64,000 bases of DNA from Actinobacteria bacterium OV450 (GCA_001298555.1 LJCW01000368.1:62001-126000), one strand, 5' to 3'. Numbered from the stretch's first letter, positions 16,815 through 26,635 are shown. Numbers and translations are program-made. Notes: generated by a model from the letters alone, not told the origin.

Positions 16815-18755
16815 ATGGCCCACCCCGCCGACCGCTCCACCCCGGACTTCGTCCCCCACGCCGCCGAACCCGTACGGGAGCACCTGACAGCGGCCACCGA
16901 CCTGCCCGCCTTCCTCGAGGGCGCCGGCACGCTGACGCTCGCCGAGCGCCGCCTCATCGTCGACCAGGCCCTGCTCATGCTCGACCAGAACTACGTCCAC
17001 CTGCCGCTCAAGTCCGCCATGTACGCCGTCAACCCGGTACAGCGCCTACGGGTGCTGCGGCGCCGGCTGGAGCGGCAGACCGAGGAGACCAAGCCCCGGG
17101 AATGGCTGTTCCACGCCGAGCTGTCGGAGATCTTCCACTCGGTGCGGGACCTCCATACCAACTACCTGCTCCCCGCCCCCTACGCGGGCAAGGTCGCCTT
17201 CCTGCCGTTCCTCGTCGAGCGGTACGAGGACGCGCAGGGGGAGCACTTCACGGTTACCCACGTGGCCCAGGGATTCTCAGCCCCGGGCTTCGCGCCCGGC
17301 GTCGAGATCACCCACTGGAGCGGGGTCCCCGTCTCCAAGGCCGTCGACCTCAACGCCGCCCGTTTCGCCGGCAGCAACGCGGCAGCCCGCCGCAGCCGCG
17401 GCATCCAGTCACTGACCCTGCGGCCGCTCGTCATGCACCTTCCCCCCTTCGAGGAATGGGTGACGGTCAGTTACATCGGCGCCGACGGCGCCGCGCACGA
17501 GCTGCGTGAGAGCTGGCGGATCGTGGACAACAACCTCCTCCCGACGTTCGTCCACGCAGCGCCGACGACGGGGTCCGCGTTGGCCGTGGGCCTGGACCTC
17601 GACATGGACGAGGCCAACCGCGCCAAGGTGATGCTGTTCGCGCCGAGGGTCGTGGCCCGGCAGAAGGCCATCGAAGCGGGTGAGGCCGCCCCCGAGGTGC
17701 GGGCCGGCGAGATCTCCTCGTCGATGCCCAAGGTGTTCCGGGCGCAGGAGGTGCAGACGGCCGCCGGCACCTTCGGCTACATCCGGATCTTCACCTTCAA
17801 CGAACCCGACGTGGAAGGCTTCATCAACGAGTTCGTGGCACTGCTCCGCCAGATGCCGGACCGTGGTCTGATCCTGGACGTCCGGGACAACGGCGGCGGT
17901 GTCATCTGGAACTCCGAACTCGCGCTGCAGACCCTCACCCCCCGCACCATCACCCCCGAGCCGACGCAGTTCATCAACACGCCGATGAACCTGCGGATCT
18001 GCCAGCGGAACCAGGAGGAACTGGGCGCCTGGCTTCCGTCCATGGAGCAGGCCCTGGAGATCGGGGCCACCTACTCCAGCGCCGTGGCCCTCACACCCGA
18101 GGACAGCGCCAACGCGATCGGCCAGCAGTACGACGGCCCGGTCGTCCTCATCACCAGCGCACGCTGCTACTCCGCCACCGACATCTTCGCCGCCGGCTTC
18201 CAGGACCACCAGATCGGGCCCGTCCTCGGCACCGACGAGAACACCGGTGCCGGCGGCGCCAACGTCTGGGAGCACAGACACCTCGTCGACCTCCTCAAGG
18301 GCGACCCCGAGACGCCGTACCGGCCCCTGCCGAAGGGCGCCGGCATGCGGGTGGCGATCCGCCGCAGCCTGCGGGTCGGCGCGAACTCCGGCACGCCGGT
18401 GGAGGACCTCGGCATCACCCCGGACATCCCCTACCGGATGACCCGCCGGGACCTGATGGAAGGCAACGCCGACCTGTTCGAGCGCGCCGGGGAGATCCTC
18501 AAGGGCCTCACGCCGCACGCCGTGAGCATCACGGACGCCACCGCCGCCGACGGCGGTGCGCTGCGGCTCAAGGTCAAGGCCACCAACATCGACCGGCTGG
18601 ACGTATACGTCGACCAGCGTCCGCGCGCCTCCGTCGACCTGTCCGACGGCCAGGCCGACGTCACGGTCCCCGATGCGGCTGCCGCCCACTCGGCGCGCGT
18701 GGAGGGTTTCGCCGGCGGACAACTCGTCGCCAGCAACACCGCACATCTCAACTGA
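16815..18755 (+). CDS. S41-family peptidase (C-terminal-processing-protease-like)
   Basis: A 646-residue protein without a signal peptide. An N-terminal helical part (about 30-110) precedes a PDZ-like segment ('FAPGVEITHWSGVPVSKAVD'). The S41 core runs about 320-560: 'FGYIRIFTF', 'GLILDVRDNGGG', and 'LITSARCYSATDIFAAGF', which carries the presumed nucleophile Ser. The final ~80 residues form a small beta domain. The ATG at 16815 has GAGAGG six bases upstream and is better than the upstream in-frame ATG at 16773. It is probably a cytosolic protease or peptidase. Confidence 0.85.
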   Translation: MAHPADRSTPDFVPHAAEPVREHLTAATDLPAFLEGAGTLTLAERRLIVDQALLMLDQNYVHLPLKSAMYAVNPVQRLRVLRRRLERQTEETKPREWLFHAELSEIFHSVRDLHTNYLLPAPYAGKVAFLPFLVERYEDAQGEHFTVTHVAQGFSAPGFAPGVEITHWSGVPVSKAVDLNAARFAGSNAAARRSRGIQSLTLRPLVMHLPPFEEWVTVSYIGADGAAHELRESWRIVDNNLLPTFVHAAPTTGSALAVGLDLDMDEANRAKVMLFAPRVVARQKAIEAGEAAPEVRAGEISSSMPKVFRAQEVQTAAGTFGYIRIFTFNEPDVEGFINEFVALLRQMPDRGLILDVRDNGGGVIWNSELALQTLTPRTITPEPTQFINTPMNLRICQRNQEELGAWLPSMEQALEIGATYSSAVALTPEDSANAIGQQYDGPVVLITSARCYSATDIFAAGFQDHQIGPVLGTDENTGAGGANVWEHRHLVDLLKGDPETPYRPLPKGAGMRVAIRRSLRVGANSGTPVEDLGITPDIPYRMTRRDLMEGNADLFERAGEILKGLTPHAVSITDATAADGGALRLKVKATNIDRLDVYVDQRPRASVDLSDGQADVTVPDAAAAHSARVEGFAGGQLVASNTAHLN

Positions 18756-18841
18756 CGGTCCGGACCGACCCGCGGCGGCGCAGCCCGCGCCGCCGCCGGT
18801 GGCCGTGTCCTCCAGGGGCGGCGACATGCGCAGGGGCCCCC

Positions 18842-19027
18842 GCCTTCGCGCTGCTCGCCGTCGTCTACCAGGTCATCAGCATCGCGTACGTCACCGTGTT
18901 GATCTTCAGCGGCACGTACCTCGCCTCGCAGTTCCGCCGCCGCCGGAAGCTGTCGGCGGGCCTCACTACGGCGGCAGGAGCGGTGTTCCTCGGCTTCGCT
19001 GCGAAGCTGGCCACGACGAGCAACTGA
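18842..19027 (+). pseudogene. C-terminal relic of a LysE-type translocator
   Basis: Sixty-one codons ending in TGA at 19025-19027 encode 'FALLAVVYQVISIAYVTVL', an Arg-rich loop 'FRRRRKLSAG' and 'GAVFLGFAAKLATTSN'. This matches the last two membrane segments of LysE/RhtB amino-acid exporters. There is no start codon in frame and nothing upstream matches the missing ~150 residues, so only the 3' end of the gene survives. Confidence 0.6.
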
Positions 19028-19152
19028 GCACGGCGGCGACAGCACGCGCGTGCCCGACATGTCCGCGGCGAGTCTGCGGACAGGTCGGCTCTCCGGTGTC
19101 GGCGTCGGCGGTCTTACGAACTTCTTAAGATCGCTTCCTACCCTCGCCACTC

Positions 19153-20187
19153 ATGACGACCCGACGACTCTCCGCCGTGCTCGGCGTTCTCCTCGCCGCG
19201 ACCCTCACGCACTTTGGCCTCGCGCCGACGGCCGCGGCGGCTCCCGCCGGCTCCGGGCACACGGCCCGGACCCCGACCCGGACGGCGGCCAGGCCTCCGG
19301 CCCAGTACCTCTACTCCTCGATCGGAGACTTCGACACCGAAGTCAAACCCTTGATCGACCGGCCCGACATCGCAGGTGTGCAGGTGGTCGTGCCCTGGAA
19401 GGCCCTGGAACCGCAGAAGGACCAGTACGACTTCTCGGCGATCGAAGAGGCCCTCGCCTACCTCCAGGTCCGCCACAAGAAGCTGTTCGTCCAGGTACAG
19501 GACCGCTTCTTCAGCGCTCCCACACGGCTCCCGAACTACCTGCTCACGGACCCGGAGTACGCAGGCGGCGCCGCGCCGACCACGAACGAGAGCGGACTGG
19601 GGCCCGGCGAACCCGGAGCCGTTGCGGCCCAGTGGAACCCCGAGGTACGCCGGCGCTTCCAGAGCCTCCTCAAGGCGCTGGCCGACCGCTTCGACGGGCG
19701 TCTGGCAGGAGTGAACCTTCCGGAGACGGCCACCCAGGTGGATCCGGGCAAGGACCGCAGCGGCTACACCGACGAGTCGTACTTCCGGGCCGAGCTCGAC
19801 AACATGGCCTTCGGCGCCAAGGTCTTCAAGCGGACCAAGTTCATCCAGTACGTGAACTTCTGGCCCGGTGAATGGAACAACGACCACGGCTACATGGCGA
19901 GGACCTTCGAATTCGCCAAGGCCCACGGAGTGGGTCTGGGCGGACCGGACGTGCTGCCGAACCGCCAGGCGCAGATGGAAAACTCCTACCCCTTCTTCGA
20001 ACGCTACCGGGGGCTGCTTCCCATGGTGGCGATGGCGGTGCAGGAACCGGACTTCGAGTACACCAACCCCTCGACCGGCAAGCCGTACACCAAGGAGGAG
20101 TTCGTCGACTTCGGCGGCCGCCGTCTGGGCGCGGACGTGATGTTCTGGGCGACGAGCGCACCCTGGCTCCATCAGCCGGCATCCTGA
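19153..20187 (+). CDS. secreted glycoside-hydrolase-like TIM-barrel protein
   Basis: A 344-residue protein with a signal peptide (about 1-30, 'PTAAAAPAG'). The mature part looks like a glycosidase TIM barrel of the beta-galactosidase/GH42-like sort: 'IAGVQVVVPWKALEPQKDQYDF' is the typical opening, 'FDGRLAGVNLPETA' places a Glu after strand four (acid/base candidate), and 'VAMAVQEPDFEY' places a Glu after strand seven (nucleophile candidate). The substrate and exact family are unknown. It stands alone. Confidence 0.6.
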   Translation: MTTRRLSAVLGVLLAATLTHFGLAPTAAAAPAGSGHTARTPTRTAARPPAQYLYSSIGDFDTEVKPLIDRPDIAGVQVVVPWKALEPQKDQYDFSAIEEALAYLQVRHKKLFVQVQDRFFSAPTRLPNYLLTDPEYAGGAAPTTNESGLGPGEPGAVAAQWNPEVRRRFQSLLKALADRFDGRLAGVNLPETATQVDPGKDRSGYTDESYFRAELDNMAFGAKVFKRTKFIQYVNFWPGEWNNDHGYMARTFEFAKAHGVGLGGPDVLPNRQAQMENSYPFFERYRGLLPMVAMAVQEPDFEYTNPSTGKPYTKEEFVDFGGRRLGADVMFWATSAPWLHQPAS

Positions 20188-20225
20188 CGCCCGGGCCTCC
20201 GCGGCCCTGGCCGGGTGTTTCTCCA

Positions 20226-20231
20226 TAGGAT
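20226..20231 (+). promoter_or_regulatory. candidate -10 box close to the VOC start
   Basis: TAGGAT sits seven bases before the ATG at 20239. It could be the -10 of a leaderless transcript; the AGGA inside it could alternatively act as a ribosome binding site. Confidence 0.35.
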
Positions 20232-20238
20232 CTGCGTC

Positions 20239-20976
20239 ATGGCAACGCGACTTGTGCAGATCACCATGAAGGCCCACGACGACTCGGCGCTCGGCCGGTT
20301 CTGGGCGGACGCACTGGGCTGGGGTGTCGACAGTGAGGGTCCCGGCGTGACCAACCTCGAACCCGTGGGGTTCTCGTACCCCGACCCCGTTGCCGTCTGC
20401 ATCGACGTCGTCGCCGGCCCGGAACGCAAAACGGTCAAGAACCGGGTGCACCTCGATCTGGCCACCACCTCGACCGCCCATCAGGCGGAGTTGGTCGCCC
20501 GCCTTCAAGGACTCGGCGCGACGCTCGCCGACGTGGGTCAGGGCCAGGTCCCCTGGACGGTCATGGCAGACCCCGAGGGCAACGAGTTCTGCGTCCTGGA
20601 GCCCCGCCCGGTCTACCGGGACACCGGGCCGATCGCCGCGGTGGTCGTCGACTGCGCCGACCCACGGGAGATGGCCCGGTTCTGGGGCAAGGCGATGGAC
20701 TGGACCCTGCACCAGGTCACCGACGACCTGGCAACGATGCGTTCGGCCCAAGGCGTCGGTCCCTACCTGGAATTCATCCGCACCCCCGACAGGAAGAGCG
20801 GGTGGAACCGCGTGCACCTCGACGTCCGCCCCTACCCGGGTGACGACCTGGCAGCAGAGGCGGCCCGGCTGCGCGACCTGGGAGCGACCGACCCCGGGAT
20901 CGACCAGTCCGCCATCCCCTGGACGGTTCTGGTCGACCCGGAAGGCAACGAGTTCTGCCTCCTCACCCCTCGCTGA
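20239..20976 (+). CDS. tandem-domain VOC/glyoxalase-like protein
   Basis: A 245-residue protein with two homologous halves (about 1-125 and 128-245). Each half starts with a 'A(L/M)..FW' helix and ends 'IPWTVLVDPEGNEFC' or 'VPWTVMADPEGNEFC'. This matches the glyoxalase-like domain common in actinobacteria. Each half keeps a 'NRVHLD' strand with a His. Function unknown; such proteins often sit alone, as here. Confidence 0.88.
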   Translation: MATRLVQITMKAHDDSALGRFWADALGWGVDSEGPGVTNLEPVGFSYPDPVAVCIDVVAGPERKTVKNRVHLDLATTSTAHQAELVARLQGLGATLADVGQGQVPWTVMADPEGNEFCVLEPRPVYRDTGPIAAVVVDCADPREMARFWGKAMDWTLHQVTDDLATMRSAQGVGPYLEFIRTPDRKSGWNRVHLDVRPYPGDDLAAEAARLRDLGATDPGIDQSAIPWTVLVDPEGNEFCLLTPR

Positions 20977-20991
20977 CCCTGCGGCCTTCCG

Positions 20992-21348
20992 GCGGGTCTG
21001 TTCGAACTTCACGGCGAGCCTCTCCCACCCCTCGGGAGGGTCGGTCCCGACCCGCGCCACGGTCCGTATCACGGCCGGCTCCCGCCCTCCGGCCGCCAGC
21101 CGGAGGCCCGGCCCGGCGGGCGCCGTCGTGAGCCCACAGTCGGCGGTCACGGGGTGCAGCGTCGACAGCCAGTCACGGGCCGTGTGAACGGTCTCCAGCC
21201 GCTCGTCCAGGCCCGGCCACACGCCCATGAGCAGGTCCGTGCCCGACGGTAAACCTGTGATCCACTGCTGTCCGCGCAGGTCGGGCACGTCGACGTAGTC
21301 CCCACGGGCCAGTGGGTGGGCTGCGGGGACGGCCAGGCAGAGGGCGCA
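20992..21348 (-). pseudogene. relic of a LysR-type regulator (effector-domain part)
   Basis: Codons on the minus strand encode 'ALCLAVPAAHPLARGDYVDV', 'LRGQQWITGLPSGTD', then 'ARDWLSTLHPVTADCGLTTAPAG', which is the second half of a LysR substrate-binding domain. The N-terminal helix-turn-helix is absent upstream, and after 'LTTAPAG' the match fades and no stop codon ends the frame before it runs antisense into the VOC gene. It is therefore a decayed fragment. Confidence 0.6.
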
Positions 21349-21596
21349 CCCCACCGGTGGCCGCGGCAGCGGCCGGGGCCGGCCGGCCTCATCAAGACCG
21401 TCGAGCAGGGGCCGCCACCGGCCTGCCGCAGCCGGCAGGCCGGAACCGGCTGTGCCCGTTCCGGTGGCCGTGGTGATCGCGTATCGTGCGCCGCGGCGTC
21501 CGGCGCTCGGCCACTCCAGGTGAGGGATGAACGCGGACCTCGTCGCTGCCCGGCTGCTTCGGCCGGTTCTGACGACTTCGGACATTGGGGTGGCCG

Positions 21597-21803
21597 ATGG
21601 ATGGGTTCACTGCGTGGCTGTTGCGCCACGTGACGGACGAAAACGCGATCGGGGAGCTCGCCAGGTGGGCCTCCGCGGATCCGCACTGGCCCGAGGGCCC
21701 TGACCGGCTGGGAACCTTCACGGATCACCTGGAGGACGCCGATGCCACACGGGCCGTTCTGCAGGACCTGACGGACGCCTGGGTCCGCTACGCCTCCCGC
21801 TGA
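21597..21803 (+). CDS. YozE/SAM-like small protein
   Basis: A 68-residue acidic helical protein: 'FTAWLLRHVTDENAIGELARWASADPHWP' in sections, then 'HLEDADA' and 'LTDAWVRYASR'. The layout matches YozE_SAM_like proteins, small helical proteins of unknown role. ATG 21597 follows GGGGTGG. It lies alone between the LysR relic and the repeat region. Confidence 0.7.
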   Translation: MDGFTAWLLRHVTDENAIGELARWASADPHWPEGPDRLGTFTDHLEDADATRAVLQDLTDAWVRYASR

Positions 21804-21934
21804 GTGACGGTGCTTCACACAGCAGAGGTGACCGCGGCGGAACACCGGGAGCCGACGACCGGCGTGAATCCGTCCGCCGGCCGGGATCAGCTGCCTGACT
21901 GCCCGCCCGCGCGGCTGCCCGCCTGCGTGCCCGG

Positions 21935-22002
21935 CCAGCCCCGCCCACCTGCCAGCCCCGCCCACCTGCCAGCCCCGCCCACCTGCGCGCCCCGCCCGCC
22001 TG
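21935..22002. repeat. four tandem 17-bp repeats in an intergenic region
   Basis: CCAGCCCCGCCCACCTG occurs three times exactly (21935, 21952, 21969) and once degenerate (21986). The rest of the 498-bp gap 21804-22301 shows no recognisable gene; a GTG-started open frame through it is Pro/Arg-rich and looks random. Confidence 0.9.
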
Positions 22003-22301
22003 CGTGGCGCGCGGATCGTGACCCTGCCGGCCGTGAGCGGTTCGGCAGGGACAGCGCGGAGTGCACGACGGAGGCGTACGCTGGGGCCATCTCCCGGTAT
22101 CCGCGGTGATGCGGGGAGAGCGGTCAGGTCTGGACCACTGATGCCCAGCCGTCCGGGCGGGCCCACGGCCCGGTCCGGACGCGCACCGGGGCACCCGGCG
22201 TCGAAACCCGTCCCGTGTCCTCCGGAGCAGGAGCCCGTCCAGGCCCGCTCCGCGCCGGGTATACATCTCCCGTCCCGGGCCGCAGCGGCAGGGAGGCCGT
22301 C

Positions 22302-24137
22302 ATGGCGTTCGATACGACTGGTTTCGGGCAGGCGGAAGGCGGCCGTTACACCCCGATCGCCGAGCACGGCCTGATCGGTGATCTCCGCACGACCGCCCTG
22401 GTCGGCGCGAACGGCACCATCGACTGGTACTGCTGCCCGCGCTTCGATGCGCCCAGCGTCTTCGGGTCCATCCTCGACGCCGACCGCGGCGGATCGTTCG
22501 AGTTGGCCGCCGAGGTCCCCACCCGCACCAGACAGTTCTACTTCCCCGACACGAACGTGCTGATCACGCGGTTCTTCGCCGCGGACGGGGTGGCGGAGAT
22601 CCAGGACTTCATGCCCGTGGCCGACGAGTCCCGCGAGGGGGGCCGGCACCGGCTGATCCGGCGGGTGGTCTGCGTCCGCGGAACCCTTCCGTTCGGGGCG
22701 CGGATCGCCCCCCGCTTCGGCTACGGCGCCGAAGCGCACACCGCGCACCTCGAAGGTCACACGGCGGTGTTCCGCTCCCCGTCGCTGACGCTCGCTCTGA
22801 CCGCCACCGCGCCCCTGGAGAGCGACGGCCTGGACGTGTGGTCGCGCTTCAAGCTGCACGAGGGAGAAACTCATGTGTTCGCCCTCGACCAGGTCGGCGA
22901 CGACGTCCCGCCCCGGTCGTGCCCGCGCGCAGAGGCGCAGGAGCAGGCCGAGGCGACCGTCCGGTTCTGGCGCCACTGGCTGGCCGGCTCGCGCTACCAC
23001 GGGCGCTGGCGGGAAATGGTCAACCGCTCCGCGCTGCTGCTGAAGCTGCTCACCTACGCACCGACCGGTGCGATCGTCGCCGCTCCGACCACCAGCCTGC
23101 CCGAGCAGATCGGAGGCGGGCGCAACTGGGACTACCGCTACGTGTGGGTCCGCGACGCCGCCTTCTGCGTCTACGCGATGCTGCGCCTGGGGTTCACCTC
23201 GGAGGCCGAGGCGTTCATGGGGTTCATCTCCGAGCGGGGCATCCTGCGGGGCACGGGCGAGACCGGCCCGTTGCAGATCATGTACGGGATCGACGGACGC
23301 ACCGACCTGCCCGAATACGAGCTTCCGCATCTGGAGGGATACCTCGGTTCCGCGCCGGTCCGGGTGGGAAACGCCGCCACCGGCCAGCTCCAGCTGGACA
23401 TCTACGGTGCGCTGATCGACTCGATCTACCTCTACGACAAGTGGGGGCAGCCGATCAGCAGTGACCGCTGGGACGAGGTCGGTGCCGTGGTGGACTGGCT
23501 GTGCGAGCACTGGGACCAGCCCGACGAGGGCGTGTGGGAGACCAGGGCGGGCCGGCGGAACTTCGTGTACTCGCGGCTGATGTGCTGGGTGGCGCTGGAG
23601 CGCGCGATGCGCATGGCGAGCCGCCGCGGTCTGCCGGCGGACCTGACCCGCTGGCGGGAGTCCCGGGACGCGATCTACCGGCAGATCATGCAGCGCGGCT
23701 GGTCGGCCGAGCGAGGAGCGTTCGTCCAAGGGCTCGACGGCCACGTGCTGGACGCCTCGCTGTTGATGATGCCGATGGGCAAGTTCGTCTCGCCCACCGA
23801 CCCCAAGTGGCTCTCCACCCTGGACGCGCTCACCGCGGACCTGGTCTCCGACTCGCTGGTGTACCGCTACGATCCGACCGTCAGCCCGGACGGTCTGCAC
23901 GGCCCCGAGGGCACCTTCTCCATCTGCTCCTTCTGGTACGTGGAGGCGCTGGCCCGGGCCGGCCGGCTGGAGGACGCCAGGCTCGCCTTCGAGAAGATGC
24001 TCACCTACGCCAACCACCTCGGGCTGTTCGCGGAGGAGATCGGCCCGACCGGAGAACAACTGGGCAACTTCCCCCAGGCCTTCACCCACCTCTCGCTGAT
24101 CAGCGCCGCGTTCAACCTCGACCGCGCCCTGGGCTGA
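22302..24137 (+). CDS. GH15-family glycosidase (glucoamylase/trehalase-like)
   Basis: A 611-residue cytosolic protein. An N-terminal beta domain (about 15-225) begins 'YTPIAEHGLIGD' and has 'DWYCCPRFDAPSVFG'. The (alpha/alpha)6 domain has 'SLPEQIGGGRNWDYRYVWVRD' in sections and ends 'LFAEEIGPTGEQLGNFPQAFTH', both GH15 signatures. Actinobacterial members of this type include trehalases, so trehalose breakdown is a reasonable guess, but glucan or other alpha-glucoside substrates are possible. GGGAGG lies five bases before ATG 22302, fixing the start. Confidence 0.9.
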   Translation: MAFDTTGFGQAEGGRYTPIAEHGLIGDLRTTALVGANGTIDWYCCPRFDAPSVFGSILDADRGGSFELAAEVPTRTRQFYFPDTNVLITRFFAADGVAEIQDFMPVADESREGGRHRLIRRVVCVRGTLPFGARIAPRFGYGAEAHTAHLEGHTAVFRSPSLTLALTATAPLESDGLDVWSRFKLHEGETHVFALDQVGDDVPPRSCPRAEAQEQAEATVRFWRHWLAGSRYHGRWREMVNRSALLLKLLTYAPTGAIVAAPTTSLPEQIGGGRNWDYRYVWVRDAAFCVYAMLRLGFTSEAEAFMGFISERGILRGTGETGPLQIMYGIDGRTDLPEYELPHLEGYLGSAPVRVGNAATGQLQLDIYGALIDSIYLYDKWGQPISSDRWDEVGAVVDWLCEHWDQPDEGVWETRAGRRNFVYSRLMCWVALERAMRMASRRGLPADLTRWRESRDAIYRQIMQRGWSAERGAFVQGLDGHVLDASLLMMPMGKFVSPTDPKWLSTLDALTADLVSDSLVYRYDPTVSPDGLHGPEGTFSICSFWYVEALARAGRLEDARLAFEKMLTYANHLGLFAEEIGPTGEQLGNFPQAFTHLSLISAAFNLDRALG

Positions 24138-24150
24138 CGCAGCACCACCA

Positions 24151-24182
24151 CCGGTACGGGGGTGCCCGAGGCGTCGTACCGG
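24151..24182. terminator. hairpin between convergent genes
   Basis: CCGGTACG and CGTACCGG form an 8-bp stem with a 16-base loop in the 66-bp gap between the GH15 and monooxygenase stops. Confidence 0.4.
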
Positions 24183-24203
24183 CCCTCCTGCAGTCGAGGG
24201 CCG

Positions 24204-25748
24204 TCAGCCCTCCTGCCCGTGGGCGGGAGCCGGCACGCCGTCGTCCTGCGCTGTCCGTGGGGCGGGTAGCGGAGCGAGTGCGGGCTGCCAGACGTAGGCG
24301 GCCGGATCGAAGCGGTTGAGGCGGCGTGTGAGGCGAGGCGTGGACCAGGGCCAGGCGAAGGTGTTGCGGCCACTGGAGGTGAGGTAGTAGCTGGTGCAGC
24401 CGCCGGTGTTGTAGACCGTGGTCGCCAGTGCCGTCTGCACGGAGCTGTTGTGGGCGTCCTGGACCCCGGGCCGGACCTCCAGGGCCCGGCTGCCGGTGTG
24501 GTCGAGATGGGACAGGGCGGCGGTGAGGTAGGAGAGTTGGGCTTCCAGCACGGTGATGGCGGAGGTCGAGCCGCCGAGCAGGTTGGGCCCCAGCAGCAGG
24601 AACAGGTTGGGGAACCCGCTGACCGTGGTGCCGAGGTAGGCCTGCGGCTCGCCGCCCCAGGCATCGTGCAGACTCCGGCCGCCCGAGCCGTACAGGGCCC
24701 TGGCCAGGGGGAGTTCACCGACACGGAAACCGGTGGCGGTGATGAGGACGTCGGTCTCGGCGACCGTGCCGTCGGCGCCGACGATCTCGTTGCCCCGCAC
24801 GGCGCTCACCGCGGTGGGGTGCAGTCGCACGTGCGGCCGGCTCAGGGTGGGGTAGTAGGTGCTGGAGGTGAGCAGACGCTTGCACCCCAGCCGGTAGTCG
24901 GGCGTCAGGGCTTGGCGCAGCTGCGGATCCGGAACGGAGAGCCTGAGGGGCGCCCGGGCACCCGCTTCGAGGAGGCGGGCGACCCCGGGGTGGCGGAAGG
25001 CGTAGCCGAAGCTTTCCTGCAGGGCGTACTGGGCCGCGCGCTCGCCGCGGCGGGCGCCGGGCAGCCGGCCCACCACCTGGTGGAACGCGGGGGACAGGGC
25101 CAGGTCGGGTTTCGGCAGCACCCACTGGGGCGTGCGCTGGAAGATGTTCACTGCCGCCGCCCGTTCGGTGACGGCGGGGACGACCTGCACGGCCGAGGCG
25201 CCGCTGCCGACCACGCTCACCCGCTTCCCGGTCAGATCGACGCTGTCGTCCCAGCGGGCGGTGTGGAGTACGGGGCCGGTGAATCCGTCGAGCCCCGGCA
25301 CGTCCAACGGACGCGGGACGTGCCACGGGCCGGTGGCCATGACCAGGACCGCCGCACTGTAGGAACCGTCGCTGGTGGCCAGCCGCCAGCGCCCGGACAT
25401 CGGATCCCACCGGGCTCCGTGCAGGACCACGCCGCAGCGCAGCACCTCTGCGAGGCCGTACCGCTCGGCCGTGGTGGCGAGATAGGCGCGGATCTCCTCC
25501 TGCCCGGCGAACACGCGGCTCCAGGCCGCATCCGGCGTGAAGGAATAGCTGTAGAGCGTGGAGGGCACGTCGCACGCACAGCCCGGATAGGTGTTCTCCC
25601 GCCAGGTACCGCCCAGCTGCTGCGCCTTCTCCAGCACCAGCACATCGCGAAACCCCGCTTCACGCAGCCGGATGGCTGCGCCGAGCCCCGAGAACCCCGC
25701 CCCGATCACCGCCACCCGCACGTCCCGGCCGCCCCGTACGTGATTCAC
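24204..25748 (-). CDS. flavin-containing monooxygenase (Baeyer-Villiger-like)
   Basis: A 514-residue class B flavoprotein. The FAD-binding motif 'VAVIGAGFSGLGAAIRL' is near the N-terminus, followed by 'GGTWRENTYPGCACD'. The monooxygenase fingerprint appears as 'FTGPVLHTARWDD' (FxGxxxHxxxW), and the NADPH site is 'VSVVGSGASAVQV'. 'VLITATGFRV' is the conserved ATG motif. It would insert one oxygen atom into a ketone or soft nucleophile using NADPH; the substrate is unknown. The GTG at 25748 has GGAGGGG about five bases upstream. Confidence 0.9.
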   Translation of the reverse strand: MNHVRGGRDVRVAVIGAGFSGLGAAIRLREAGFRDVLVLEKAQQLGGTWRENTYPGCACDVPSTLYSYSFTPDAAWSRVFAGQEEIRAYLATTAERYGLAEVLRCGVVLHGARWDPMSGRWRLATSDGSYSAAVLVMATGPWHVPRPLDVPGLDGFTGPVLHTARWDDSVDLTGKRVSVVGSGASAVQVVPAVTERAAAVNIFQRTPQWVLPKPDLALSPAFHQVVGRLPGARRGERAAQYALQESFGYAFRHPGVARLLEAGARAPLRLSVPDPQLRQALTPDYRLGCKRLLTSSTYYPTLSRPHVRLHPTAVSAVRGNEIVGADGTVAETDVLITATGFRVGELPLARALYGSGGRSLHDAWGGEPQAYLGTTVSGFPNLFLLLGPNLLGGSTSAITVLEAQLSYLTAALSHLDHTGSRALEVRPGVQDAHNSSVQTALATTVYNTGGCTSYYLTSSGRNTFAWPWSTPRLTRRLNRFDPAAYVWQPALAPLPAPRTAQDDGVPAPAHGQEG

Positions 25749-26635
25749 CGCACCCCTCCGGCCGCTGCCACCGCACCCTGCCACGGGGCATCGCGCATGC
25801 TCGTCTCCCGTGGCCACCCGAAACTCTTCAGCAACGCCATGCGACGCATGATCCCCCCGCCTCCTCGCCGCTGTTGCTCCGCGGCCGACCGCCGCAAGCG
25901 GTGAAGAAACGTCCCACTCTGGGTGTCTCCGGTGTCTGGCATTGTCGTGCTGGAACGCCCAGGTCCCTCGAACGGGGCAATGACCCCGGCCCGGTCACGG
26001 CGGGGTCAAGCACCCTGCTCCCCACTCCTGACGGGCGTCCGCGTCATTCGCCCCGGCGGCTACGGCGAGGCTGTGTGTCAGTGCGCCGGTGTGGGCGGCG
26101 ACGAGCGTGATCTGGCCTTGCCCCGGATGCCTTAGCCCAGAGGAGGGAAGGCCACGCCCGGCGCTGCCCGTACTCACCCGCACCAACGTTCTCACCGACG
26201 ACGCCAGCGGCAACTGCCGCCCCGTTGACACGGCTTCCGCCCGGGGGCACCTTCTGCGCCCACGTCCGGAGCCGCCAGGTCCTCTCTGCAGGTCGCGACC
26301 GTCGCCGGCCCGCCGGGCGGAGCGTACGTCATGTCCGGCCGACCGGCCGCAGCCAGGCGCCGATCAGCTCCTCCCCAACCGCGAGCGCCCCATCCAGGAC
26401 ACCGCAGCCGGCCGCCGGTCGTGCAAGCTGTCCGAGGACCTCGCCTCAAGAGGCTTGCCCGGCAGTCCAGTTCAACTCGGAAGAGACCCGTGTCAGCAGC
26501 GACCCTCAGGGGCCGGGTTCGACAGAACAGCTCATGCGTGTCGTCCGGCTCCGCGGCACGGCCGGTCCGACGACCGGTCGCCGCCCGGACCACGCCCGTG
26601 AGCAGCATCCCGAACCCGGACAGGAGCCCCGCCCC
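25749..26635. other. 887-bp stretch without a recognisable gene
   Basis: Six-frame reading shows only short or low-quality frames without start signals. Some pieces look coding-like but match nothing I know. It may hold the monooxygenase promoter and decayed sequence. Confidence 0.4.

Noticed and set aside
21804..22110. A 101-codon plus-strand frame starting at GTG 21804
   Set aside because: It passes through the tandem repeat, is Pro/Arg-rich and lacks a ribosome binding site.
19138..24089. Very long minus-strand frames (815 and 980 codons)
   Set aside because: They run antisense through the VOC, glycosidase-like and GH15 genes. Only the short LysR-like part (20992-21348) has meaning.
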